From Symsagittifera roscoffensis (lineage: Eukaryota; Xenacoelomorpha; Acoela; Convolutidae), in NCBI RefSeq assembly GCF_963678635.1, contig NC_087063.1:40438759-40502758 (forward strand): DNA of 64,000 nt, written 5' to 3'. Position numbers and translations under genes: made by a program. The notes below the pieces were generated by a model. That model had not been told where the DNA came from and did not search any database. It was given only the letters and a program-made list of their open reading frames with translations. Shown piece after piece: positions 41,363-49,870 of this stretch; position 1 is the first letter of the stretch, and each line of letters begins with the position of its first letter.

Positions 41363-41659
41363 ATGTCGTGTTTGAAAATTCAAAATTTCAAAAAAATATT
41401 TATGCCAAAAGAAAACACACAAAATGTGAGTTTAACAGGTGAGAATTTACCAAAAGAGTTATTAGACGAAATCAGTACTGGAAACGTAGAAAAAATTGTT
41501 CGGATACTTCTGACAGACAAAAACATAGCAAGATATATAATAAAATACAAACCAAACGGCAATAGATCAGAGAGAAAAAAAGGCGATTGGTATGCAGTTG
41601 TAACTATCAACCTTGATACAAATAAGCAAAAAAAGTCTTCCAGTAAACATGGAAATTGA
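41363..41659 (+). CDS. Small Polinton protein, paralogue 2
   Basis: 98 residues from ATG 41363. It shares the LPxEL, I-x-T-x-NVE-x-I and IKxKxN pattern with the preceding ORF, and adds a segment GDWYAVVTINLDTNK missing there. The stop overlaps the next ATG by 11 nt. No family recognised; the fold looks like a small alpha/beta domain. Confidence 0.6.
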   Translation: MSCLKIQNFKKIFMPKENTQNVSLTGENLPKELLDEISTGNVEKIVRILLTDKNIARYIIKYKPNGNRSERKKGDWYAVVTINLDTNKQKKSSSKHGN

Positions 41660-41939
41660 AGAAACCACCACTGTCGAGAACAATGATTGCGACTTTGTAG
41701 ACATTGGTGGTGCCGATCAGTCTTTATCTCACGAAAACAGATCTTGGAAATTTTGTAATTCTGTTTCTCTTCCGTCTGCAGAAGTTGTCTTTTTCACACA
41801 AGTCTGTTTCATTTTCATTTTGCTCTCTTTATCTATTTCAAAATTGTCTTTTTACAATCTTAGTTGTGACGAGACTGCCATTTGGCTTTCAATACTATCC
41901 AGTACAGTTGGTTACATGTTACCCAATCCCAAGTTATAA
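41649..41939 (+). CDS. Small membrane protein of Polinton
   Basis: About 96 residues from ATG 41649. An acidic N-terminus (MEIEETTTVENNDCDFVDIG) precedes a long membrane span around VVFFTQVCFIFILLSL and a second hydrophobic segment (IWLSILSSTVGYMLPNPKL) at the C-terminus. I recall similar short proteins ending in a GYMLPNPK-like motif just before the ATPase in other Polintons. A virion or membrane-interaction role is possible but unproven. The packaging ATPase starts 2 bases after its stop. Confidence 0.65.
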   Translation: MEIEETTTVENNDCDFVDIGGADQSLSHENRSWKFCNSVSLPSAEVVFFTQVCFIFILLSLSISKLSFYNLSCDETAIWLSILSSTVGYMLPNPKL

Positions 41940-41941
41940 TA

Positions 41942-42634
41942 ATGAATAAGATCATTTCAACAAAAGATCGTCTGTTTATGTCCGTTTCAGGTCCCTCGGG
42001 ATCTGGCAAAACTGATTTAATTTTTCAAATGCTTCTCAAAGGTACATTCTATCCATCGTATAACAAGATATTTTATTTTTATCTTCACGATCAACCCAAA
42101 TACCGTTCCTTTGTTTCTCACAACAAATTGGATATTGAATTTATAAAATTGTCCAGCTTTGAAATTGTTAATAACTTACGAGATTGTATGATTGTCTTTG
42201 ATGATACCTGTGAAGAAATTTTTAATGAAAAAGATTTTGTTAAATTAGCTACAGCAGGCCGACATAAAAATGTTCATGTTATTTATGTCAAGCACAATTT
42301 ATTTCAGCAAAGTAAGCAATCACGTACAATAGATTTGAATACAACTCACTTAATTTTGTTCAAATCACCTCGAGACATTCAACAAATTGATTATTTGGGC
42401 AGACAGTTGAATAATGCAAAATTCCTCCGTCATGCGTATCAGTTGGCAACGAAAGAAGATTTCGGTCATCTGTTGATAGACTTAGATCCCAAAACTTCAG
42501 AATGTCTTCGTTATTCGTCAAACATAGTTCCACCATCACCAACCATTTTCTATTTACCATCCTCAAAAGCAGTTATCACATCTCTTGAAAATGAAAGAGA
42601 AAGAATTATGTATATTGAAGCAAATGCTCAATAG
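41942..42634 (+). CDS. FtsK/HerA-type genome-packaging ATPase
   Basis: About 230 residues from ATG 41942, which directly follows the previous stop. Walker A is GPSGSGKT (17-24) and Walker B is CMIVFDD (82-88). A conserved ATAGRHKNVHVIYVKHNLFQ block follows, typical of A32-like ATPases of Polintons and related double-jelly-roll viruses. It would pump DNA into capsids. The length fits the family and the frame is intact. The stop overlaps the next gene by 11 nt. Confidence 0.93.
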   Translation: MNKIISTKDRLFMSVSGPSGSGKTDLIFQMLLKGTFYPSYNKIFYFYLHDQPKYRSFVSHNKLDIEFIKLSSFEIVNNLRDCMIVFDDTCEEIFNEKDFVKLATAGRHKNVHVIYVKHNLFQQSKQSRTIDLNTTHLILFKSPRDIQQIDYLGRQLNNAKFLRHAYQLATKEDFGHLLIDLDPKTSECLRYSSNIVPPSPTIFYLPSSKAVITSLENERERIMYIEANAQ

Positions 42635-42881
42635 TCGCCATTGTAGATCAATTTTGACAGGAGCTGATTCAAATTTTATTAGATTTCTTTGCGATTGTTT
42701 TGTGAATGTTTTTCTGGGGCATGTTCCAGCTAACAAAAGTTTCATCGAGAGTAAGAAAATACCATTTGGAAAAATTGTTGACCCTAAGTTTAGTATCCGA
42801 GAAAAACGAAAAGTTTTGGCAAACAATATTTCACTGGTTAAATCAATCGGAGAATCGTGTTACATTTACCTAAAAAACTAG
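42624..42881 (+). CDS. Small conserved Polinton protein
   Basis: 85 residues from ATG 42624 (MLNSRHCRSILTGAD), overlapping the ATPase end by 11 nt. The pattern FIRFLCDCFVNVFLGHVPA followed by a basic K-rich segment matches a short protein I remember from many Polintons next to the ATPase or capsid genes. Its function is not established. The preceding in-frame upstream codons overlap the ATPase and are unlikely to be used. Confidence 0.7.
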   Translation: MLNSRHCRSILTGADSNFIRFLCDCFVNVFLGHVPANKSFIESKKIPFGKIVDPKFSIREKRKVLANNISLVKSIGESCYIYLKN

Positions 42882-42891
42882 AACCTCAGGC

Positions 42892-43842
42892 ATGTATGCT
42901 GAAGAATTCATCCTCCTTCCTCGAAAAACATATGCTCCAGATGAAAAAACTGCACCACAATCTCAAATCCTTCATAATCCATTAATTAACGACAAATCAT
43001 CTCAACTCAATTACATACAACGATTTCGAGAACGAAATATCAGCCGTGACTCTCCACCACCATTAAACCCAACATCTCCTATTCCTTTAACCTCTAATAA
43101 TGTAGTACCAAATCTGCACCGAAAAAGAAATTTATCTGCACATACTAATTTCAGTGATGATGGTGATGATGAAGCAGAAAAAAATTTTGAATCAAACAAT
43201 TCACTGCAGCAGACAAGATCAAAGAGAACAGAAAAAAACGATAAAAAAAGTAATGGAAAAACCGCTGAAGTGTTTCGAAAGGTTATGGAATCCATTCAAG
43301 AGCTATTGGAAGCTAATAAATTGGAAAGGGCGAATATAGTGCTAAAACAGTTGTTCAAAGTTGAATCCTTGACTTTAGACGTTGACGGATATGTTTTAAT
43401 TCAAGGAAAACCAACACTCGTTAAAATTGAATCTTTTTTGTACGATACACAGCAAAACACAAAAAAACTTGAGGGTGTTTTTTATCCACAAATTTTGAAA
43501 GAACTGAATCTTGATCCTAGCTTAGTGTCCAACACTTATGCCAAACAGATTCTCCGCTCGCTTAAGAGCGAAGCAGCTAAGCCCTTCTCAAATTCTTCCT
43601 CCTTTGTCTCCGACGACAACCCGACAACTGAGGACTCGAAGAGATCAAAACCCTCCTCTTCGAAGACTCGATCGACAACTCTCAAACCCAAAACCAAGCA
43701 ATCCGACAAAAGAAAAACCCAGAAAAAAGAATTTTTCCCCACCACCAACGACGACGATGACGACGATGATAAAAACTATGAAAGCAGTAAAGAATCGTTT
43801 GCGACGACGTCAACAAAAGAATGGAAATCCTACTATCAGTGA
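42892..43842 (+). CDS. PX-like Polinton protein, 316 residues
   Basis: Starts MYAEEFILLPRKTYAPDE, the LLPxxxY-type beginning of a Polinton-specific protein. A disordered acidic/basic region follows, and then a folded block around residues 140-215 (LDVDGYVLIQGKP, FYPQILKELNLDPSL). The C-terminus is Ser/Lys-rich with a run of eight Asp. The role is unknown; a minor virion protein is likely from its conservation with capsid genes. Its 3' end overlaps the integrase frame. Confidence 0.75.
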   Translation: MYAEEFILLPRKTYAPDEKTAPQSQILHNPLINDKSSQLNYIQRFRERNISRDSPPPLNPTSPIPLTSNNVVPNLHRKRNLSAHTNFSDDGDDEAEKNFESNNSLQQTRSKRTEKNDKKSNGKTAEVFRKVMESIQELLEANKLERANIVLKQLFKVESLTLDVDGYVLIQGKPTLVKIESFLYDTQQNTKKLEGVFYPQILKELNLDPSLVSNTYAKQILRSLKSEAAKPFSNSSSFVSDDNPTTEDSKRSKPSSSKTRSTTLKPKTKQSDKRKTQKKEFFPTTNDDDDDDDKNYESSKESFATTSTKEWKSYYQ

Positions 43843-44674
43843 AGAAAAGAAACTCAAAGTACTCTACACGAAAGGTCCAGCTGCATTTGGTAGCGTTAAA
43901 AATTTAACAAATGCTAGTCAACTCTCACCAAAAAAAGTTAAAAAATTTCTGAGATCTCAATCATCACATACAAAGTATGGATTGTTTCGTAAAACATATC
44001 CTCGGCTAAAAGTGATTGTTAACGATATCAACGAAATTTGGTCTCTTGACTTGGCTTATGTTGATAAATTGGCTAAATATAACCGAGGGGTACAATATTT
44101 GTTAGTTGCTGTCGATTGTCTCTCTCGCTACTTACGAGTGGAACCACTGAAGACCAAATATGCTAAAGAAACAAGTGAAGCGTTCAAAAAAATGATCAAA
44201 ACAAAACAACCAAAAAAAGTTTGGGTTGACAAAGGCACCGAGTTTAAAGGAGAGTTCGAAAAGTTATGTACTAAACGACAAATCATCAAATACAATACCC
44301 ACAGTGAAAAAAAATCAGCGTTTGCCGAAAGAAACATTCGATCGCTGAAAAGTATTATTTACAAATACTTGGAGTTTGAATGGACTTACAGTTATATTGA
44401 CAAATTACAAAGTTTTGTTCAAACGATTAACTCACGCGTTAATAGAGTAACAAAATTGGCTCCAAACAAGGTCACAAGAAAACATGTACCTGCTTTAGTT
44501 TCATTAATTGCAAACAGTTCATCGAAGTTGGTACAGAAACCAAAATTTTATGTTGGTGACTATGTTCGAATAGCGAAGACTATGTTCGAAATAGTTGCCA
44601 TTCCTACTGTAAACCCTCCAACATACAGTCTCATTGATGCGGAAAAGGAAAAAAATCAGCGGAAAATTTTATGA
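43757..44674 (+). CDS. Polinton integrase, C-terminus frameshifted
   Basis: Inserts the element by a retroviral-type DDE reaction. I place the start at the ATG cluster 43757-43778; the frame is open from ATG 43538, but that part overlaps the PX-like gene and looks like a shadow. Domains: LKVLYTKGPAAFGSV N-terminal region, then the core with WSLDLAYVDKL (first Asp), KVWVDKGTEFKG (second Asp) and KSAFAERNIRSLK (Glu), and then an SH3-like KFYVGDYVRIAK. In the run of seven A at about 44649-44655 the frame shifts by one base. The typical terminal strand after YSLIDAE continues in another frame to about 44727, so the natural C-terminus is lost. Confidence 0.9.
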   Translation: MTTMIKTMKAVKNRLRRRQQKNGNPTISEEKKLKVLYTKGPAAFGSVKNLTNASQLSPKKVKKFLRSQSSHTKYGLFRKTYPRLKVIVNDINEIWSLDLAYVDKLAKYNRGVQYLLVAVDCLSRYLRVEPLKTKYAKETSEAFKKMIKTKQPKKVWVDKGTEFKGEFEKLCTKRQIIKYNTHSEKKSAFAERNIRSLKSIIYKYLEFEWTYSYIDKLQSFVQTINSRVNRVTKLAPNKVTRKHVPALVSLIANSSSKLVQKPKFYVGDYVRIAKTMFEIVAIPTVNPPTYSLIDAEKEKNQRKIL

Positions 44675-44718
44675 GAAAGAACTTAGTTTAATTGGAAACA
44701 AAGCTGATTATAACGAAA

Positions 44719-45588
44719 ATGGGCAGTGATGAGTTTACTGTACATTTGATTTCAACAGCATCAATGGATTATTTCCCAGACAACACTTTGGCCAGTTTTA
44801 GAAATTTTTGTAAAGAAGAAATAGCTTTAGACGGAGATTGGAGAGTTGCTCTCTCAGAAATAATTTTCCCCACAAAATTAAACAATGTTACTGATGAGGA
44901 ATTTACGTACTTCAGAGCATCCGAAGTAGTAGCCAGTAAATCCAACGCTGGCAATCGGAATATAATTTCCAGACCCTACTATGGCGAAAAAGTTTTTATC
45001 AAATCAGGAGAGTACACTTTTATAGAACAATTGATTAATGAGATAAAAACAAAACTCAAAGACAAAATTCATTTTGATGCGAGTCCTCAAGAAATCACGA
45101 ATAGCATGAGCATTTGGATGAACGCAAATGAAGGAATCTCATTCCCAAGTCCCCAAATACCCAGTCTGTTAGGCTACAATGCAAAGCTTGATGAGAACAG
45201 TGAATATCACATTGGTTACAAAATGATACCCTCCTTCGATGCATCTTATGAGGGAAACGAACTGTACGAATCTCATTTCCCATATGACTTATCAAGTGGG
45301 ACAAGTCTAATTTTTGTCTATATTGACATTATTCAATACCAAACCGTTGGTGATGCAAAGGCCCCATTGTTACGTGTCATTGATTCAAATAGACGCATCA
45401 AAAACGGTAGTGCCTGCAGCATTGAACCTAATCATCGAAAAAACTTCACTAATTTAGACTACAAAAAATTATTCACTTCATCTGTACAATCAATATCGGT
45501 ACAGTTGCGCACAGAAACTGGAAGACTAGTGCCTTTTGCAGGAACTGGTAAAGTTGTGTTGACTCTAAAATTCAAGCGCTTTGATTGA
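44719..45588 (+). CDS. Minor capsid protein (penton), PY-like
   Basis: About 289 residues from ATG 44719 (MGSDEFTVHLISTASMDYF). The opening FTVHLISTASMDYFPDNTLA followed by ALDGDWRVALSEIIFP is the signature of the single-jelly-roll minor capsid protein of Polintons. The C-terminus ends in LVPFAGTGKVVLTLKFKRF, as expected for the family. It forms pentons together with the major capsid protein. The frame is intact and lies directly after the integrase region. Confidence 0.9.
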   Translation: MGSDEFTVHLISTASMDYFPDNTLASFRNFCKEEIALDGDWRVALSEIIFPTKLNNVTDEEFTYFRASEVVASKSNAGNRNIISRPYYGEKVFIKSGEYTFIEQLINEIKTKLKDKIHFDASPQEITNSMSIWMNANEGISFPSPQIPSLLGYNAKLDENSEYHIGYKMIPSFDASYEGNELYESHFPYDLSSGTSLIFVYIDIIQYQTVGDAKAPLLRVIDSNRRIKNGSACSIEPNHRKNFTNLDYKKLFTSSVQSISVQLRTETGRLVPFAGTGKVVLTLKFKRFD

Positions 45589-45594
45589 AAACCA

Positions 45595-46014
45595 ATGGAA
45601 CAATATTATGCAAAGCAAGCTTCACTTCCTCATTTCTCTGGACACTACCGACAACGCGGCAGTGGATTTGGCGCTTTGGCTGCTGGTATTGGTCGTGTTG
45701 CTATACCGTTTGCACGACGGGTTATTCTACCGGCTGCGAAAAAACTGGGCAGAGAACTTTTGATGAGTGCAGCGCCAGAACTAATTGATGTCGCTATGAA
45801 AAAGAAGTCTCCTAAACAAGCATTGAAAAACACTGTCACAAAAACTGCAAGAAAACAACTCGGCAGTGGTAGACGTCGTCGAAAGACACCAATGAATGGA
45901 TTACGAAGAAAAAGGTCAGTAGGGGCTCGAAAAAGAAAAACAACCATTCGAAGAAAAACCAGACCAGTGAGAAGTCGAGCAGATTTTTTCTCAAACATAA
46001 AAAATGATCGCTAA
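45595..46014 (+). CDS. Basic core-like protein, 139 residues
   Basis: A Gly/Ala-rich amphipathic start (SGHYRQRGSGFGALAAGIG) is followed by IPFARRVILPAAKKLGREL and a very basic C-terminal half (RRRRKTPMNGLRRKRS). The composition and place between the two capsid genes resemble adenovirus-core-like proteins reported in Polintons; DNA condensation or capsid linkage is the likely role. The stop overlaps the major capsid ATG by 11 nt. Confidence 0.75.
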   Translation: MEQYYAKQASLPHFSGHYRQRGSGFGALAAGIGRVAIPFARRVILPAAKKLGRELLMSAAPELIDVAMKKKSPKQALKNTVTKTARKQLGSGRRRRKTPMNGLRRKRSVGARKRKTTIRRKTRPVRSRADFFSNIKNDR

Positions 46015-47355
46015 TTTATTGCCCAATGAAGCTACCCATAGCTCTCTGGATTTGTTTGAAAAACAACCTCTTTTGATTACTTTTGAAAACGCTTTTGATC
46101 AAAAAATTGGACCTGTCTATTCACCTAATGGACCAATGCTTGAATTTGAAATCACCGGTGACCGTAATAATTTTGTTGACCTGCAAAAAATTTATTTGGA
46201 AATACGATGCAAAGTAACGCAATCAAGTGGAAAATTTATTTGGAAATACGATGCAAAGTAACGCAATCAAGTGGAGCTGATCTGCGATACGACAACACTG
46301 ATCCTACTGTGTCTGATTCACCGTTCCTCGTAAACAACTCCCTCTATTCCCTTTTCTCTGACTGTACCCTCTCTGCTAATGGACTCAAAATCTCAAATGC
46401 CAATAGTAATTTTGCGCATAAAAGCTTTATTGGAACAGAATTTTCTAACAGCAAAGGAGCCAAGGACTCATGGCTTAAGTGTCAGGGATATCGTTTTGAA
46501 AACAATCCCGCTGCAATAGATGCAGCTGATTTCACATCTCAACGAGAACTGGTCCGTGAATCGAGGGAAATTTGGTTCTATGGACCCGCTGGAGTTGATT
46601 TTTTCACATGTGACAAGCATTTGTTGAGCGGTGTTACCCTCAGACTTTCCTACAGACGTTCTCATGAAGACTTTCTCATTATATCGGAAGATGCTGCCAA
46701 GCATTACAAGCTGCAAATACTCGAAGCGAACCTATATGTTAGAAAAATGACTGTGACCGACCATGTGCTCTCTGCCATTGAATCAACTTTGCTCAAAACT
46801 CCTGCGAACTACCCATATCAAGAAGAAATTACAAAAACATTTCTTGCAACAGCTGGTCAGCGCAGCTGGCAACAGGAAGATATTTTTGCTCGTGAACCGG
46901 TGAGACAAATTATCATAGCATTGAACACAAATAATGCATTTCTAGGAACAAACCGAACGAATCCTTTTCATTATCAAAAGTTTGGATTGGAGCAAGTTAC
47001 TTTGAGACGAAATGGTTTACCAATAGCAAGTACACCAATCAGTACACAAGATCATAAACGTCTCTTCTTCAACACACTATCAGCGCTAGGTTTGTTGCAC
47101 TGCGGGTTGGGAATCACTCTGGATAACTACCAACAGCACTTTATTATGTGTTTTGATCTCACTAGCACACAGCAGGCAGCTCATGACTTCTTGCATCCAG
47201 AACTTACTAACTGCTCAGTTTCACTCGATCTTCAATTCTCAAACGCTTTGACAGCAAACCTGGAAATTTTTGTTTGGGGTATACGCTCATCCAATGTATT
47301 TATTACCTCCGACCGCAAAGTTACAAAGAACGTCCTTCCAATTTCGACCGTCTGA
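46004..47355 (+). pseudogene. Major capsid protein (double jelly-roll), broken by a duplication
   Basis: The capsid frame starts at ATG 46004 and runs to 46261. The rest continues in another frame from within 46207-47355 to TGA. The break is a 44-bp exact tandem duplication (46187-46230 and 46231-46274); 44 is not a multiple of three. Family traits are the PNEATHSSLDLFEKQPLLI start, VDLQKIYLEIRCKV, NNSLYSLFSDCTLSANG, and the FHYQKFGLEQVTLRRNG block near the end. The total length of about 440 residues is usual for Polinton capsids. The break is either a real inactivating mutation or an assembly error. Confidence 0.88.
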
Positions 47356-47357
47356 AA

Positions 47358-47804
47358 ATGGATGAAGTCCAGTTGCAGGATCTCATTCAGAATTGTAAAC
47401 ATTTGAAATATAAATTTTTTGGAGTATTTGCAGCCGACAATTTTCCACCTCACATCCCAAACAATATCTTTATAATTGTGAACACTTCAAAATCTGATTC
47501 TCCGGGAACACATTGGATTGTAATTTGCAACAGAAGAAATGTTTTATATTTTGCTGATCCTCTCGGTCTTCCTCTTTGGCAGTACAACAGTCTGTATAAA
47601 CGATTGAATGAGAATTTTCATCAGGTGACTGAATTGATGACAAACTTTCCCATGCAAGACTCAAACTCTACCATGTGTGGTTCTTTTTGTATTTATATTG
47701 CACATTTGATTTTTGATAAAAACTTTAATGGTGATGCTTCTGATTTTGTTTACATAACTGATCATGTTTTGAAACGTTTCCTAACTCACATGCTTACCCA
47801 TTAA
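47358..47804 (+). CDS. Adenain-like cysteine protease (maturation protease)
   Basis: About 148 residues from ATG 47358, two bases after the capsid stop. The catalytic set of the Ulp1/adenain family is visible: His52 in GTHWIVI, Asp67 in YFADPLG, Gln100 in PMQDSNSTMCG, Cys107 in MCGSFCIYIAH. It would cleave capsid precursors during maturation. The length is short but normal for Polinton proteases. It is the last gene of the rightward block and the frame is intact. Confidence 0.93.
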   Translation: MDEVQLQDLIQNCKHLKYKFFGVFAADNFPPHIPNNIFIIVNTSKSDSPGTHWIVICNRRNVLYFADPLGLPLWQYNSLYKRLNENFHQVTELMTNFPMQDSNSTMCGSFCIYIAHLIFDKNFNGDASDFVYITDHVLKRFLTHMLTH

Positions 47805-48453
47805 CTAACCATTTAATATGGTTGATTTATACATTTTACAATTTAATTTTGAACAATACATTCTTTTAGTAATTGAAATTTTACCCAATTGTTAACTGAA
47901 TAGCAGTAATTCGAGAAGTTAGAGATTATCAAAAAAATATAAAATCGATCTATGGGGGGATATCACCATACCAGCAACTGTTGCCTCCTTTCAGTACAAT
48001 TTCCGGACGGGTTTCGAAACGCCGCCTTTCGGCTGAGAGTCGAGCGCCATGCGTTTTCCTCTACTCGGACCCCAAGAAATTTTGTTCCACTTCAATTTTA
48101 TAGTAACAATTAGGTACAAGTTTAGACAAAATTTCTACACAAAAACGAATCAAACATGCACAATACTCGAATGTTTCCCAACCCATATGCTTTTTCATTA
48201 AGATATTGTTTAGTTCTACATGACTGTTTTCGTATGCATTTCAATCAACTTGTCAATACAATTAAGCTTCTCATTTCCTTTACAATAATGATTCTATTTT
48301 GAAACGTTTCCTAACTCATATGCTTTCTTATAATTTAACAATTTTCTGAATTACAATGTAGGCTCAAAAACCATTTAGCCCAGTTTGGATTTATCAAAAC
48401 CTTTTAGTTTGCTAAATAGAATACTTAAACATAGCACTTCAAATTATTCGAAT
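47805..48453. other. Polinton spacer between protease and right TIR
   Basis: No gene recognised. A 20-base phrase gaaacgtttcctaactca(c/t)atgct from the end of the protease gene (near 47771) recurs near 48300, perhaps from a small duplication of the gene end. Confidence 0.5.
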
Positions 48454-48835
48454 AAATTTCAAGCTGATTCTATACATATATTTCAAACATATTCGGTGCA
48501 GAAATCAAGCGTCTTTCATATACCATGCTTGAAACTAATCGCTATAACCACTTTATATACCACTCCAATTTGGTGCATGAACAAAAAGAACGAAATACAC
48601 CGTCTGGGCATTTGGACGATTTAGCTATCAACCTAACAAAAATTTACATTCAGGATCATTGGTTTAAAAAATTATACATTGGGATCAAACTTGTGGGATC
48701 ATTATTTGGGATCATAACAAATTTTACATGGGATCAGTATTTTGGGATCTCAAAAATTTACGTTGGGATCTCAATACCCAATGATCCCTGTAGGGATCAC
48801 CCCCCCTGATCCCAGTGTAAATTAGCTATACTACT
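48454..48835. repeat. Polinton right terminal inverted repeat
   Basis: Inverted copy of 30159-30540, ending GCTATACTACT at 48835. It holds the same array of GATCCC/GGGATC motifs. The open frames across it are not coding. Confidence 0.95.
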
Positions 48836-49670
48836 CGCACCCGTGTTTCTATCAGTTATTTTGCTCCACGATAGAATCATCTACACCGCCTTATAGTATA
48901 AGTGGTCAGCTAAATAGTATTTTCTTTTTCTGAACATTTTTTTGCGCGGGTGAAAAATTCATATTTTGTTTTCAATATTAATAACGAAGCATTCAAAGAA
49001 ATTTCAAAGCGCCTAAAAGATAGTACTTAGAAAAAGGCTTGTGAAAACTTCAATTCAAAATTGATCACCACTCTGTAAATTTTTTCAAAAATTTCCGAAA
49101 AAAAACGAGGATAGCCGTATACTGTGCAAGTACCACAGAATGTTCCGACCAGTCTTTCAAAAAACAACAAAAAAAAGTTTTTTTTTTTTCAAAATAAAAT
49201 AATTTTTTTTTGTGCGTGGCGCAATAAAAGAATCTGACGCATAACTATATAGGCCAATATAATCAGTCAGAGTAATATAGGTCATTCGGACAAAAACTCG
49301 TTTTCGAAATATTTTTTTGCAAAAAATGTGTGACGTTTTCTGAAATTTTTGATTCCCAAAATGGAGCTAAGAACTCCAAAAACTACTTTTACTTGCTTCA
49401 AGAAAGTTGTTAGGCATTAAATTAGGCTCAATTAAGCGTTTGTACACCTGCTCGCTCGCTTTATTTGCTCGAAATTTTTTGGAAACTTTCTAATGTCAAT
49501 CAACCCAAGACTGAAAGGGCTTTGATAACACCCAATTTTCTCCGATGAGTATTTGCGGCAGCTGATTTTGCGTGGAAAACAAAAAGAAAAAAGAAAAAAC
49601 AACTACGACACAACCGAATACAAAGTTGTTCCCCATTTTCAATGGTCGGAACAACAATCAGCTCAAGCAT
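48836..49670. other. Intergenic DNA right of the Polinton
   Basis: No gene recognised. A short dispersed repeat near 49560-49650 (gattttgcgtggaaaac, ccccattttcaatgg) is shared with 23940-24020 and, inverted, with 430-510. The segment ends at the assembly gap. Confidence 0.5.
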
Positions 49671-49870
49671 NNNNNNNNNNNNNNNNNNNNNNNNNNNNNN
49701 NNNNNNNNNNNNNNNNNNNNNNNNNNNNNNNNNNNNNNNNNNNNNNNNNNNNNNNNNNNNNNNNNNNNNNNNNNNNNNNNNNNNNNNNNNNNNNNNNNNN
49801 NNNNNNNNNNNNNNNNNNNNNNNNNNNNNNNNNNNNNNNNNNNNNNNNNNNNNNNNNNNNNNNNNNNNNN
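49671..49870. other. Assembly gap (200 N)
   Basis: Two hundred unknown bases; a round number suggests a scaffolding placeholder. Copy 1 of the duplicated block begins exactly at its right edge, so the gap probably hides sequence related to that repeat. Confidence 0.99.

Larger units (their letters stand above)
30159..48835. mobile_element. Polinton/Maverick DNA transposon, 18.7 kb
   Basis: Terminal inverted repeats of 382 bp (30159-30540, 48454-48835) start AGTAGTATAGC. They bound genes for protein-primed DNA polymerase B, retroviral-type integrase, FtsK/HerA-type packaging ATPase, adenain-like cysteine protease, and major and minor capsid proteins. This is the full Polinton hallmark set. 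Genes form a leftward block (30851-38070) and a rightward block (38557-47804), divergent from about 38.1-38.5 kb. The capsid and integrase frames are disrupted in this copy. No target duplication was found, so the insertion may be old or the flank altered. Confidence 0.97.

Noticed and set aside
43538..43756. Integrase start at ATG 43538
   Set aside because: That part overlaps the PX-like gene, is Arg/Pro-rich and lacks family similarity; the later ATG cluster fits better.
48385..48809. Open frames in the right TIR
   Set aside because: They lie in the inverted repeat with GATCCC motifs and have no protein-like features.
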